A DNA stretch of 64,000 nt from Maricaulis maris_C. GTDB taxonomy: Bacteria; Pseudomonadota; Alphaproteobacteria; Caulobacterales; Maricaulaceae. The stretch lies in the NCBI RefSeq assembly GCF_049116555.1, contig NZ_JAGDYT010000001.1:434001-498000 (forward strand), in the 5' to 3' direction. This document shows, piece after piece, positions 26,426 to 35,771 of this stretch (position 1 is the stretch's first letter; each line of letters opens with the position of its first letter). The position numbers and the translations under genes are program-made. The notes under the pieces were generated by a model. It was not told the DNA's origin. It made no database searches and was given only the letters and a program-made list of their open reading frames with translations.

Positions 26426-27525
26426 GAGAGCTGGGTCTCCATAAAGGCAAGAAGGTCGGCTTCATCGGCTGCCGGGTCAATCCAGGCGTCACCAATGGCG
26501 CGGGCGAGAATGAGGGTGATGCGGCCATCACGATTCTTCTTGTCGTCGCGCATGCGGGCGACCAGGGATGCGGCATCCCAATCCGTGTGGGCAAGCTCGG
26601 CGGGGCTCGCCGGCAGGCCCACGGCCCGCAAATGAGCGGCGACACGGTCGGCGTCGGTGCCGGGGCAGTCGCCGCGATGCGCTGAATAGGCAAAGGCCAG
26701 GGCGATCCCCACAGCGACGGCCTCGCCATGCCGGATGGCGTCCTTGGGGGCGTCGGCTTCGAAGGCATGACCGAATGTATGGCCGAGATTGAGCAGGGCA
26801 CGGACCCCGCCTTCGCGCTCATCCTCGGCGACGATACGCGCCTTGAAGGCTATGGCGGCTGCGACAGCAGCGTCCAGATCGGCACCGTCGAGCACACGAT
26901 CGCCGGCCGCTTCGAGCCGGTCGAAGAGAGGCGCGTCGCCGATCAGCGCCGCCTTGACGATTTCCGCATAGCCGGCGCGTCTTTCGCGATCAGGCAGGGT
27001 GGCGAGCAAGTCGCGGTCCGCGATTACAAGGCGCGGCTGATGGAAGGCGCCGGCGAAATTCTTGCCGTGACGCGTATTGATACCGGTCTTGCCGCCAACC
27101 GAACTGTCGACCTGGGCCAGAAGCGTGGTCGGGATCTGGATGAAGTCGACGCCGCGTTTGGCAACCGCAGCCGCGAAGCCGGTCAGATCCCCGATCACAC
27201 CGCCGCCCAGCGCGATGATGGCTTCGGAACGCTCGACATTGCGGTCCAGAAGCGCGTCGACCACACGTTCCAGCCCGGCCCAGCTTTTCGAGGTTTCGCC
27301 GGGTTCAACAATGATCGGGTCCACGCGCAGGCCCAGGCTGGCGAGCTGGTCGCTGACGCGCTCGAGATGCAGGCCGGCGACATGGCGGTCGGTGACCAGA
27401 ATGGCCCGGCCGCGTGGAAAGCGCTCGCTCAACTCAGCGCCGGCAGCCGCGAGGGCGCCGGATCCGACCAGCACGTCATAGGCGCGCTCGCCCAGACCGA
27501 CATTGACCCGCAAGATCTCGCTCAC
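26422..27525 (-). CDS. aroB: 3-dehydroquinate synthase
   Basis: The 367-residue enzyme cyclises DAHP to 3-dehydroquinate, step two of the shikimate pathway. The NAD/metal core is intact: A-L-G-G-G-V-I-G-D-L-T-G-F, P-T-T-L-L-A-Q-V-D-S-S-V-G-G-K-T-G-I-N, and the metal-binding N-L-G-H-T-F-G-H-A. Overlaps of 4 nt with both aroK upstream and the CNNM gene downstream indicate translational coupling. Confidence 0.96.
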   Translation of the reverse strand: MSEILRVNVGLGERAYDVLVGSGALAAAGAELSERFPRGRAILVTDRHVAGLHLERVSDQLASLGLRVDPIIVEPGETSKSWAGLERVVDALLDRNVERSEAIIALGGGVIGDLTGFAAAVAKRGVDFIQIPTTLLAQVDSSVGGKTGINTRHGKNFAGAFHQPRLVIADRDLLATLPDRERRAGYAEIVKAALIGDAPLFDRLEAAGDRVLDGADLDAAVAAAIAFKARIVAEDEREGGVRALLNLGHTFGHAFEADAPKDAIRHGEAVAVGIALAFAYSAHRGDCPGTDADRVAAHLRAVGLPASPAELAHTDWDAASLVARMRDDKKNRDGRITLILARAIGDAWIDPAADEADLLAFMETQLS

Positions 27526-28061
27526 GCTGACGTCTCCCGGGCATCCAGAGCCCGCAAAATCAAATCCAGCGTCAGATTATGGGAACCGCCGGAGGCATCC
27601 ACATGGATGTCAGCCTCTGCATACGCGGCCTGACGCTTGTCGAGCAAGGCGCGCAGCACGGTTTCCGGATCGTCCCCGCGCAAAAGCGGCCTGGTGTCGC
27701 GGCGCGAGACGCGCTTGACCAGGGTTTCCACATCCGCCTGCAGCCAGATCGACGTCGCCCGTGCCTTCACCCGCTCGCGGGTTTCCGGATCGACGAAAGC
27801 GCCGCCGCCCAGGGCCAGGACCAGGGGCGGTTCCTCGAGGAGGCGGGCAATGACCTTGCGTTCGCCGTCCCGAAAGGCGGCTTCGCCGAAATCCTCGAAT
27901 ATCTCGGACACGCTGCGACCGGCGGCCCTTTCGACCTCCTCGTCGGCATCGCGGAAGTCCAGCTTCAGCGCATGCGCAAGCCGACGCCCGACCGTGGTTT
28001 TTCCCACGCCCATCAGTCCGATCAGGACGAGCGATTTCTGCGGTATGTGAACACGCGACAT
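27522..28061 (-). CDS. aroK: Shikimate kinase
   Basis: A 179-residue P-loop kinase that phosphorylates shikimate. Walker A is G-L-M-G-V-G-K-T (15-22). The shikimate-binding D-x-D-E-E and F-R-D-G-E-R follow, then the G-G-G-A-F segment and the lid R-R-D-T-R-P-L-L. ATG 28061 gives the standard length; an upstream in-frame start would add 29 residues with no ribosome site. It is the first gene of the aroK-aroB-CNNM unit and divergent from the small ORF at 28169. Confidence 0.94.
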   Translation of the reverse strand: MSRVHIPQKSLVLIGLMGVGKTTVGRRLAHALKLDFRDADEEVERAAGRSVSEIFEDFGEAAFRDGERKVIARLLEEPPLVLALGGGAFVDPETRERVKARATSIWLQADVETLVKRVSRRDTRPLLRGDDPETVLRALLDKRQAAYAEADIHVDASGGSHNLTLDLILRALDARETSA

Positions 28062-28168
28062 GCTAGCGGTATAAACGGTCTGGAAATCGCCGCAATCAGG
28101 GTTAGGCTCGTGCGCGGTACGGCCCGCAGTGCGAAGGTGGGTCTTCACGGGGTCAAGGAGTCGGTTTC

Positions 28169-28309
28169 ATGCGTGGTTTTCTGGTGGGTGTGGCGGTTAT
28201 CGCCGGTCTCGTCGCGATCGGATTCGGCACGCTGGTCCTGATTGCCAACGGCCTTGAACCGACCCGGGAGAATGTGCGTGTCGAGCTGGAAGACGATTTC
28301 CCGCGCTAG
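28169..28309 (+). CDS. Small single-span membrane protein (46 aa)
   Basis: ATG 28169 has an excellent AAGGAG (28155-28160) eight bases upstream and encodes M-R-G-F-L-V-G-V-A-V-I-A-G-L-V, one transmembrane helix (~3-25), then an acidic tail ending E-D-D-F-P-R. The last 32 nt overlap the next gene in another frame. The strong initiation site, charge distribution and overlap argue that it is real and coupled to the secreted protein upstream of xerD. No family recognised. Confidence 0.7.
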   Translation: MRGFLVGVAVIAGLVAIGFGTLVLIANGLEPTRENVRVELEDDFPR

Positions 28310-29927
28310 CCTGCTGGCAGCGCTCCTGGGCGGCACTGCCGTCGCCCAGAATCCGATCGAGGTTGAGCAGCTGGATGCGCTGGACCCGCTCGAGGTCTCG
28401 CTGACGGATCGCGGACTGGGTGACCGGCTGTGGTCCGGGACCGACCGCGACATGGCGGAAGCGGTCCTGACCCGATTGCCCGGGACTGACGGGAATGGCT
28501 ATGCCAGCGAAGCGCTTGGCGATACGGCGCGGCTCATCCTGTTGAGCGGGGGGCGTCCGCCGGCCGCAGGCCGCGGTGATGCCAGACTCGCCGAATTGCG
28601 CGTGGACCGGTTGCTCGCTGCAGGCGGGCCGCATGACGCGTTCGATCTGCTGGAGCGCACGCCGAGTATTCATCGGCGCCCGAGCCTTGCCGTGAGCCAT
28701 GCCGAACTGGGCTTTGCCCTCGGCGATACCGACCGGGCCTGCCAGACTGCGAATGCCCTGATCGAGAACCGGGACGCGCCGGACTGGCTGCGCCGGCGCG
28801 CTTTCTGCCTGGCGCTTGACGGGCAGGGCGCTGCGGCGGAGCTGACCGCTGAACTGGCGCGCGCGACCTCCGAAGATGATGATTTTGACGCCCGCCTGTT
28901 CGCCATGACGCTGGGCACACCGGTCGCGGATGGTGTCGCAGCACCGGATAGCGGGCTGGACTTTGCGATGTCGCGCTATCTGGTCGATCCGGAGGCTTTC
29001 CTGCCGGTTGTCGCCGACGATGCGCCGGCCTGGCTGGCCTCGCTGGCGCACCGCCCGATCTATGAACCCGTGCCGGTTGACGACGGTGTGGCCGCCCTCG
29101 AGGCCGCGCTGGCCCTGAGCGGGCCGGATCGCCATCACGCGCTGGAAGACCTCATGGTGCAGGCCCGGGACCGGGAACTGGCCGGTCAAGCGCTTGGCTA
29201 TCTGTTGTCCGACGAGCGTGAGGCATCGCGTTTCATCCATGTTGCGCGTCATCATGGTCGGGAGATCCAAACCCTGCCGGTGACCGCCGCGACCCTCGAG
29301 CACGGCTATGACCTCGCCCTGGCCGCTGTGATTGTCGGCGATTTGCGGGCCGCTGCGCGTTGGCGTGATGCGTTGATCGACGGCCCGCCGCGTCGGCCGG
29401 GAGCGGCCGAACGTGTCGGCCAGCCGATTCTGGAAACGGCCGATGGACGCCTCGTCTATGCCGATGGGACGCCGGTCGACGCGGTCGAGCCCGAAATGGA
29501 ATGGGAAGCGCCGTCGCCGCGCCGCATGGTTGCGCTTGATCTCTCTCTTGCCATCGCGCGAGATGCGCTGGGCGGCGGGAATTTCGATGCCGTTCTGGCG
29601 GCCTGGCTGGAAAGCCAGGGCGATGAGGCATTGGGCGAACGTCTGGCACTGGCCGAACTCGGTGCCCGATTGCCCGGCTCGGCACGCCTGTCGGTCCTGG
29701 GTCTGGGCCAAATGGCCGGGACGCCGGATCTGGCGGTCATGGAAATGAGCCAAAGGGCCGGCGCCCGCGCGGAATCCACACTGCTGGCCGTCAGCCTCCT
29801 CAACCGGCCGGAAACCTCCGCCGACCCGGTCACCTTCAGCCGTGCCATAGCGGCGCTGGACGCGGCTGGCCTGCGCGACAATGCCCGCGCCCTCGTGCTG
29901 GAGCGGGTGATCGCGAGGGCGCGATGA
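28278..29927 (+). CDS. Secreted helical-repeat protein upstream of xerD
   Basis: A 549-residue exported protein of unknown function. GTG 28278 is chosen because CGGGAG at 28265-28270 is well spaced; ATG 28272 is too close to it. The signal peptide is R-A-S-L-L-A-A-L-L-G-G-T-A-V-A-Q. The mature protein is Ala/Leu-rich with repeated helix pairs suggesting TPR-like or similar repeats (for example A-A-G-G-P-H-D-A-F-D-L-L-E). It overlaps the small ORF at its start and xerD by 4 nt at its end, so the three form one coupled unit. Confidence 0.78.
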   Translation: MSSWKTISRASLLAALLGGTAVAQNPIEVEQLDALDPLEVSLTDRGLGDRLWSGTDRDMAEAVLTRLPGTDGNGYASEALGDTARLILLSGGRPPAAGRGDARLAELRVDRLLAAGGPHDAFDLLERTPSIHRRPSLAVSHAELGFALGDTDRACQTANALIENRDAPDWLRRRAFCLALDGQGAAAELTAELARATSEDDDFDARLFAMTLGTPVADGVAAPDSGLDFAMSRYLVDPEAFLPVVADDAPAWLASLAHRPIYEPVPVDDGVAALEAALALSGPDRHHALEDLMVQARDRELAGQALGYLLSDEREASRFIHVARHHGREIQTLPVTAATLEHGYDLALAAVIVGDLRAAARWRDALIDGPPRRPGAAERVGQPILETADGRLVYADGTPVDAVEPEMEWEAPSPRRMVALDLSLAIARDALGGGNFDAVLAAWLESQGDEALGERLALAELGARLPGSARLSVLGLGQMAGTPDLAVMEMSQRAGARAESTLLAVSLLNRPETSADPVTFSRAIAALDAAGLRDNARALVLERVIARAR

Positions 29928-30895
29928 GCAATGCGCAGTCGGAACGCCGGTCGCAGGACCGGACCCTGATTGCGCTCTTTCTCGACATGATGGCGGCCGA
30001 GCGCGGCGCGTCGGTCAATACGCTCGATGCCTATCGTCGCGACCTGGTGGATGTCGCCGGCCGCCTGGGCGGCCAGGGGGCGGAGCTGGAGACGGCGAAC
30101 ACCGCGCATCTCGAATCCGTTCTGGCCGGCTTTGCCGCCGACGGGCTCGCGGCCTCCACTGCGGCCCGGCGCCTGTCGGCGATCAAGCGCTTCTACCGTT
30201 TCCTGCTTTCCGACGGTGTGCGGGCCGACAATCCGGCCACGCCTTTGCGCGCGCCGAAGCAGGGGCGGGCGCTGCCCAAGATTCTCTCCGAAGCCGATGT
30301 TGATGCACTTTTCGCGGCGGCGGCCGATCTGCCCGGCCCGGCGGGGGCAAGAACCCGGGCGCTGATGGAATTGCTTTACGCCGGCGGATTGCGGGTGACC
30401 GAGCTGGTCTCCCTGCCGCTGGGGGCTTTCGTGCGGGCCGAACGCTGTATCCAGATCACCGGCAAGGGCGGCCGTGAACGACTGGTTCCGCTGACCCAGG
30501 CGGCGCTGGATGCCGTGGCCGTCTACAAGACGGTTCGCGAGGCGCACATGCCGGCAGACAAGAGCAAGGCCGGCAAGGCCGGGCGCTTTCTCTTTCCCTC
30601 GCAGACCGCGAAGGGGGGGCATCTCACGCGTGAACGCTTCGCCCAGATACTCGGCGATCTGACATTGGCGGCGGGGCTGGATCCGGCCAGGGTTTCGCCG
30701 CACGTGCTGCGCCACGCTTTCGCGACCCATCTTCTGGCGCGAGGTGCCGATTTGCGCAGCGTACAGATGCTGCTCGGCCATGCCGATGTATCGACCACGC
30801 AGATTTACACCCATGTCCTTGATGAAAGGCTGAAATCTCTCGTCCAGTCGGCTCACCCCCTGGCGCGACACAGTGAGGATGGCGGTTCGGCTTGA
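29924..30895 (+). CDS. xerD: Site-specific tyrosine recombinase XerD
   Basis: A 323-residue tyrosine recombinase that resolves chromosome dimers at dif with XerC. The N-terminal core-binding domain is ~10-105. The catalytic domain has all six residues: Arg157 (G-G-L-R-V-T-E-L), Lys181, His260 and Arg263 (S-P-H-V-L-R-H), His286 (L-L-G-H) and the nucleophile Tyr295 (T-Q-I-Y-T-H-V). No integrase-associated genes or att duplications lie nearby, and accA follows as in related genomes, so it is the housekeeping copy. Confidence 0.93.
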   Translation: MSNAQSERRSQDRTLIALFLDMMAAERGASVNTLDAYRRDLVDVAGRLGGQGAELETANTAHLESVLAGFAADGLAASTAARRLSAIKRFYRFLLSDGVRADNPATPLRAPKQGRALPKILSEADVDALFAAAADLPGPAGARTRALMELLYAGGLRVTELVSLPLGAFVRAERCIQITGKGGRERLVPLTQAALDAVAVYKTVREAHMPADKSKAGKAGRFLFPSQTAKGGHLTRERFAQILGDLTLAAGLDPARVSPHVLRHAFATHLLARGADLRSVQMLLGHADVSTTQIYTHVLDERLKSLVQSAHPLARHSEDGGSA

Positions 30896-30987
30896 CGTAT
30901 GCGTAAGCGCGGCTTTTGAGACTTGTGGCCCCGCGGCGGGGTCGTTAGGTTGCCCTCCACTTTTGTGATCACAGGCGTTGGCAGGAC

Positions 30988-31959
30988 ATGTCCGACCCCA
31001 CTCGTACCTATCTCGATTTCGAACGGCCGCTGGCCGAGCTGGAAGCCAAGATCGAAGAGCTTGAATCCCTCGCGGGTGACGATGCTCCCGATACGGCGGA
31101 AGAGACGGCGCGTCTGCGTCATAAGGCGAATGAACAGCTCGCCTCGCTCTATTCCAAGCTCGATCCGTGGCGCAAGACGCTGGTCGCCCGCCATCCCGAG
31201 CGCCCGCATTTCCGCGATTATCGCAAGGCGCTGATCGAGGATTTCGAGGAAATGTGCGGTGATCGCCGTTTCTCCGAAGACGCCGCCATCGTCGGCGGCA
31301 TGGGCCGGTTCCGCGGTCGTTCCGTGGTCGTGATCGGCCATGAGAAGGGTCACGACACCGAAACCCGCATCAAGCACAATTTCGGCATGGCGCGTCCGGA
31401 AGGCTATCGCAAGGCGATCCGCCTGATGGACCTGGCCGAGAAGTTTGACCTGCCGGTTCTGACTTTTGTCGACACGGCCGGTGCCTATCCCGGCCTTGGC
31501 GCGGAAGAGCGCGGACAGTCCGAGGCCATCGCCCGTTCGACCGAGCGCTGCCTGACGCTTGGCACGCCGCTCATCTCCACCATTACCGGTGAAGGCGGCT
31601 CCGGCGGGGCCGTGGCCCTGGCCAGTGCCAATACGGTCATGATGCTGGAGCATTCCATCTATTCGGTGATCTCGCCGGAAGGCTGTGCTTCCATCCTGTG
31701 GAATGATTCCACCCGGTCCAAGGATGCCGCCGTGGCGATGAAAATCACCGCGCCGGACCTCCTCTCGATGAAGATTGTGGACCAGGTCATTCCCGAGCCG
31801 GTTGGCGGGGCTCACCGTCATGCCCAGGCGACGATGACCGCAGTGGGCAATGCCATCGAGAAGCATCTCGGCCAGCTCGAGCAGATGGATTCCAGAGCCC
31901 TGCGCCTGCAGCGCCGCGAACGCTTCCTCGCCATCGGCCGGACCCTCCCGGGGGCCTGA
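30988..31959 (+). CDS. accA: Acetyl-CoA carboxylase carboxyltransferase subunit alpha
   Basis: The 323-residue alpha subunit of the carboxyltransferase that makes malonyl-CoA for fatty acid synthesis. The N-terminus Y-L-D-F-E-R-P-L-A-E-L-E-A-K-I-E and the core R-G-R-S-V-V-V-I-G-H-E-K-G, F-V-D-T-A-G-A-Y-P-G, and G-E-G-G-S-G-G-A are diagnostic. It follows xerD after 92 bases, a common alphaproteobacterial order. Confidence 0.97.
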   Translation: MSDPTRTYLDFERPLAELEAKIEELESLAGDDAPDTAEETARLRHKANEQLASLYSKLDPWRKTLVARHPERPHFRDYRKALIEDFEEMCGDRRFSEDAAIVGGMGRFRGRSVVVIGHEKGHDTETRIKHNFGMARPEGYRKAIRLMDLAEKFDLPVLTFVDTAGAYPGLGAEERGQSEAIARSTERCLTLGTPLISTITGEGGSGGAVALASANTVMMLEHSIYSVISPEGCASILWNDSTRSKDAAVAMKITAPDLLSMKIVDQVIPEPVGGAHRHAQATMTAVGNAIEKHLGQLEQMDSRALRLQRRERFLAIGRTLPGA

Positions 31960-31982
31960 GGTCCGAGACCGGAGGCCGGAGG

Positions 31983-32564
31983 CTAGTCGCCGCGTGCGGC
32001 GGCCGCGTCACCCGCGCGCGGATCGGCTGATTCGGGCACGTAGAGTCCCACAAAGACCGTCGTCCAATTGCCCTCCGCATCGCCCTGGTCGAATCGCTGG
32101 GTGACCGTACCGTCGGCATTTGGGGTCCAGCGTCCGCGCAGCGGGGCGCGGGTGTCGGTCGGGATCGTGTAGGCCTCGCCGGTCAGGACCATGGCGCCGT
32201 CATCATCAAGCCCGCCGGTATAGTCGATATACCAGCCATTGCTCATCCAGACCTGGCGCCATGCGCCGACCAGCGGGTCATAGACATTGAGACTGTCGCC
32301 GGCATTGCCGCTGGCGCCGACCCAGTGTTCGGTCACCAGGCAGCCGCCATTGATACGCTCGATCACGTTATGGCCGAGATAGGGGCCGGGCGTGTCGCCA
32401 TTGTCCGGGGCGTAGACATTCCATGTCCCGACCCAGAAATCGAAGGCGTCCCAGGGCGCCCCGACGCAGGCGTCGGGCGCCGGGCTGGCGGCTTGGGCGA
32501 AGGTCGAGCCCACGCCCAGAAGGCCGAAGCCGGCAGCGATGAGAACGGATTTTGCTGAAACCAT
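31983..32564 (-). CDS. Secreted DUF1579/lipocalin-like protein
   Basis: A 193-residue secreted protein with signal peptide (A-A-G-F-G-L-L-G-V-G-S-T-F-A-Q-A). The mature part begins with F-D-F-W-V-G-T-W-N-V, then G-G-C-L-V-T-E-H-W, L-N-V-Y-D-P and W-R-Q-V-W, a pattern seen in DUF1579-like beta-barrel proteins of unknown ligand. It is convergent with accA. About 165 bases separate it from divergent purA. Confidence 0.75.
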   Translation of the reverse strand: MVSAKSVLIAAGFGLLGVGSTFAQAASPAPDACVGAPWDAFDFWVGTWNVYAPDNGDTPGPYLGHNVIERINGGCLVTEHWVGASGNAGDSLNVYDPLVGAWRQVWMSNGWYIDYTGGLDDDGAMVLTGEAYTIPTDTRAPLRGRWTPNADGTVTQRFDQGDAEGNWTTVFVGLYVPESADPRAGDAAAARGD

Positions 32565-32729
32565 GATTTTTCCCCTTTGATCGTGCTCCCCAGCGACTTT
32601 CTGGGCACGAGGCTACTCAATCCACCGTATTCCTGCAAACGGCTCTGGCCCCAATAACGGCTTCGTGACAAATAATCGGCCCGCGGACAGGGCTCGCGCG
32701 CGTGCGGACCCGCAGGCGAGGAGGCTTTC

Positions 32730-34019
32730 ATGGCCAATGTTACCGTGGTGGGTGCCCAGTGGGGCGATGAGGGCAAGGGCAAGCTGGTCGACTGGCTGTC
32801 GCACCGCGCCGATGTGGTCGCCCGTTTCCAGGGCGGTCACAATGCCGGCCATACGCTCGTTGTCGGCGAAAACGTCTACAAGCTCTCCCTGCTCCCCTCC
32901 GGTGTTGTTCGCGGCAAATTGTCGGTCATCGGCAATGGCGTGGTCGTTGATCCCTGGGCCTTTGTGGCCGAGGTTGATCGCATCGCCGAGCAGGGGGTGA
33001 TGATCACCCCGGATGTGGTCAAGATTTCCGAGACGGCCACCCTGATCCTGCCCATCCACCGCGAGCTCGATGCCCTGCGCGAGAACCGCGATGATGGCGA
33101 GCCGATCGGCACCACGCGTCGTGGTATCGGCCCGGCCTATGAAGACAAGGTCGGGCGCCGCGCCGTCCGCGTCATCGACCTGGCCGACCCGGCCGCCCTC
33201 GAGGCGCGGGTCAAGGACATCCTCCATCACCACAATGCCCTGCGTCGCGGCCTGGGCCATGCTGAATACAGCGCCGAGACCCTGGTCGCCGAGCTGACCG
33301 AGATCGCGCCGAAAATCCTGCCCTATGCGGCCCCGGTCTGGCGCGTCCTGAAAGACGCCATCAAGTCGGACCAGAAAGTCCTGTTTGAAGGTGCCCAGGG
33401 CGCCTTGCTGGACGTCGATCACGGGACCTATCCCTTCGTCACCTCGTCCAACACCGTCTCTGGCCAGGCCTCGGCCGGGACCGGCGTCGGTCCGCGTGAT
33501 GTCGGTTATGTCCTGGGCATCGCCAAGGCCTATATGACCCGCGTCGGCGAAGGGCCGTTCCCGACCGAGCTGCATGACGCCGATGGCCAGATGCTGGGCG
33601 AGCGCGGGCATGAATTCGGTGTCGTCACCGGTCGCAAGCGTCGCTGTGGCTGGTTCGATGCCGTCATCACCCGCCAGACCCTGCAGGTCGGCGGTGTGCA
33701 TGGCGTCGCCCTGACCAAGCTCGACGTGCTTGACGGCTTCAAGACGATCAAGGTCTGCGTCGCCTATGAGGTCGATGGCGAGCGCCTCGACCATCTGCCC
33801 GCGGGCAAGGAAGCCCAGGCCAAGGCCAAGCCGGTCTATGAAGAGCTGCAGGGCTGGGAAGGCTCAACCGCCGGTGCCCGCTCCTGGGCCGATCTGCCGG
33901 CCGAGGCGGTCAAATATGTCCGCCGCATCGAAGAGTTGATCGAATGCCCGATCGCCCTGGTCTCGACCTCGCCGGAGCGCGAGGATGTTATCCTGATGCA
34001 GGACCCCTTCCGGAGCTGA
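32730..34019 (+). CDS. purA: Adenylosuccinate synthetase
   Basis: The 429-residue GTP-dependent enzyme joins IMP and aspartate in AMP synthesis. The glycine-rich loop W-G-D-E-G-K-G-K (residues 11-18), G-G-H-N-A-G-H, T-T-R-R-G-I-G-P-A-Y, and the GTP-binding S-T-S-P-E-R-E near the C-terminus are all present. GAGGAGG lies upstream of ATG 32730. Confidence 0.98.
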   Translation: MANVTVVGAQWGDEGKGKLVDWLSHRADVVARFQGGHNAGHTLVVGENVYKLSLLPSGVVRGKLSVIGNGVVVDPWAFVAEVDRIAEQGVMITPDVVKISETATLILPIHRELDALRENRDDGEPIGTTRRGIGPAYEDKVGRRAVRVIDLADPAALEARVKDILHHHNALRRGLGHAEYSAETLVAELTEIAPKILPYAAPVWRVLKDAIKSDQKVLFEGAQGALLDVDHGTYPFVTSSNTVSGQASAGTGVGPRDVGYVLGIAKAYMTRVGEGPFPTELHDADGQMLGERGHEFGVVTGRKRRCGWFDAVITRQTLQVGGVHGVALTKLDVLDGFKTIKVCVAYEVDGERLDHLPAGKEAQAKAKPVYEELQGWEGSTAGARSWADLPAEAVKYVRRIEELIECPIALVSTSPEREDVILMQDPFRS

Positions 34020-34035
34020 TCCGGGGCGGGCCCGC

Positions 34036-34341
34036 TCACTCAAATACGTCGGGATCGGCCAGGTCGCCGCGCTGGAAGCGGTGCCAGGCGAAATTGGCCA
34101 TGGTCGCCCAGGCCAGTGTGGTGAGCATGGCCGCGTTGAACAGGAGTGGCAGGAGTGCGCCCAGTGGCAGGCCGCTCACCAGACGGGCAATCGGTGCGAT
34201 GCAGAGTGTGAGCGTCCAGATGATCGCGGCAAGGCTTGCAATCCGCGAATGCCGGTAAATGCCCCAGGCAAGACCGCCGGAAATCAGAGCCGGACCGAGC
34301 AGGATAGCGGCGGTCAGGGCGAACGCCGGAAGGGCGTCCAC
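34036..34341 (-). CDS. Small membrane protein
   Basis: A 101-residue hydrophobic protein with two to three predicted helices (~5-28, 33-55, 62-85) and an acidic C-terminus (D-L-A-D-P-D-V-F-E). I do not recognise a family. It is convergent with purA and lies 145 bases from the end of the acyltransferase gene on the same strand. Confidence 0.65.
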   Translation of the reverse strand: MDALPAFALTAAILLGPALISGGLAWGIYRHSRIASLAAIIWTLTLCIAPIARLVSGLPLGALLPLLFNAAMLTTLAWATMANFAWHRFQRGDLADPDVFE

Positions 34342-34486
34342 ACCACTCCTCGCAAGTGCCGGGTCGAGTGCGGCGAGCCCCAGAACGCCGACAATCGCCC
34401 GGTATTCGGCTTGTCCATGCGTCCCCCCGAACGTGCGATCATGAGTTCTGCACGTTTCGGGAGCGATTCCCAGTCCGGGGGGTGTC

Positions 34487-35590
34487 TCAGCCTGGCTGTG
34501 CGGGCGGGGTCAGCGTGGCGGCAGGTTGCCGACGGCTCAGCCGTGTGCGCAGGACCATGGCCGGCTTCTCGACCAGAACACGCAATCCCCAGCCACCCAT
34601 GACCGCCAGCGGGACCATGAGCATGGCCAATTCTGTCGTGGTCAGGCCAGGCACAAGGGAGAAAGCCATCATGCCGAGCGGCCAGTGCAGGATATAGATG
34701 CCGTAGGAGACATCCTCGACATTGCGGACCTGCTCGCCGGCCCGGCCCGGAATGCGGGCATAGCCGATCAGGAGATAGCTGGCGGCCAGGGCGATATCCA
34801 GCATCATCCAGCCGATTGGCAGATGTTGTGTCGCGATGGCGGCAAGGATGGCCAGGCCGGCAAAAACCGGAGTCAGGCGCAGATAGCGGCGGCCGGCATG
34901 GAAAGCGGCGCCAACCATGAAGGCCGGCGCAAAACGGGCCAGCGTCCCGATCGTTTCCTCGCCGATACCGCGATAGCCGAACGTCTCGACCAGCATGCCG
35001 AAGGCGAGGGTGAGCGCGGTCCACAGGAGAACTTGCGCGTTCTTGCGATACAGGCCGACAGCCATCAGCACGCCGACGCCGACATAGGCCATCAACTCAT
35101 AGCGGATCGTCCAGAGCGGGCCATTCATGCTCTCGCCCATCGGCGAGGCGTCGAACACGCCGGGCAGACCGGCCATCGGGTCGATCTGGGCGATCAGCTT
35201 GAGCGGGAAGAGCCAGGTCTGGCTCTGTGCCCAGTATTCGGTCGCCGGCAAGGTGGTAAAAAGTGGACCGACGACGAGCCAGAGCATGAGAACCGTGGCG
35301 ATCAGACCAGGGAAGATCCGGAAGAAGCGGGCCTTGGCATAATGACCGATACTGCGTGATTTCATGGCGCTCGCGGTGATCATGTAGCCGGACAGGATGA
35401 AAAATCCGTCCAGGGCGCATTGCACGATGAAGTCCACACTCATCGCCCAGGCCCCGTCAAAGGGCAGGCCGAGCGGAATCATCAGGGCGTGGCCATACAG
35501 GACGATCAGCGCGAACAATATCCGCATCGCGGTAAAATTATTGGACTTCTCTTCGAGATGACCGTGTCCGTCATGAAACAGGAATTTCAT
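34487..35590 (-). CDS. Acyltransferase-3 family membrane protein
   Basis: A 367-residue integral membrane O-acyltransferase (Pfam acyltransferase 3) with about ten helices. The N-terminal R-I-L-F-A-L-I-V-L-Y-G-H carries the catalytic His, and F-F-I-L-S-G-Y and the arginine motif R-F-F-R-I-F-P follow. Such proteins acetylate surface glycans or lipids; no glycan genes are adjacent. ATG 35590 is preferred over an in-frame start 12 residues earlier. Upstream lies an AT-rich divergent region. Confidence 0.88.
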   Translation of the reverse strand: MKFLFHDGHGHLEEKSNNFTAMRILFALIVLYGHALMIPLGLPFDGAWAMSVDFIVQCALDGFFILSGYMITASAMKSRSIGHYAKARFFRIFPGLIATVLMLWLVVGPLFTTLPATEYWAQSQTWLFPLKLIAQIDPMAGLPGVFDASPMGESMNGPLWTIRYELMAYVGVGVLMAVGLYRKNAQVLLWTALTLAFGMLVETFGYRGIGEETIGTLARFAPAFMVGAAFHAGRRYLRLTPVFAGLAILAAIATQHLPIGWMMLDIALAASYLLIGYARIPGRAGEQVRNVEDVSYGIYILHWPLGMMAFSLVPGLTTTELAMLMVPLAVMGGWGLRVLVEKPAMVLRTRLSRRQPAATLTPPAQPG

Positions 35591-35771
35591 TGTCGCCGCG
35601 CCTTTCAATTGCCCCGATCCTTGCAAGTTTCGCGCTAGAGGCGAGTTACGCAGATTCTATCTGGTATTAGGGTTAATATATTGAAATTGTTGAAATATTG
35701 GGCCGCAGAATTGGTTCGACGTTAAAAGCGGGCTGCCAGTTTCCTGCCAGATGTGGATCTGGGAGGGGCAA
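35591..35771. promoter_or_regulatory. AT-rich divergent promoter region
   Basis: The stretch ~35660-35700 is far more AT-rich than its surroundings (TTAATATATTGAAATTG and similar) and lies between the divergent acyltransferase and Sel1-like genes. It probably contains both promoters. I cannot assign -10/-35 boxes with confidence. Confidence 0.35.

Noticed and set aside
28197..29753. 518-codon minus-strand frame over the gene upstream of xerD
   Set aside because: An antisense shadow. The plus-strand gene has a signal peptide, a good start and 4-nt coupling to xerD.
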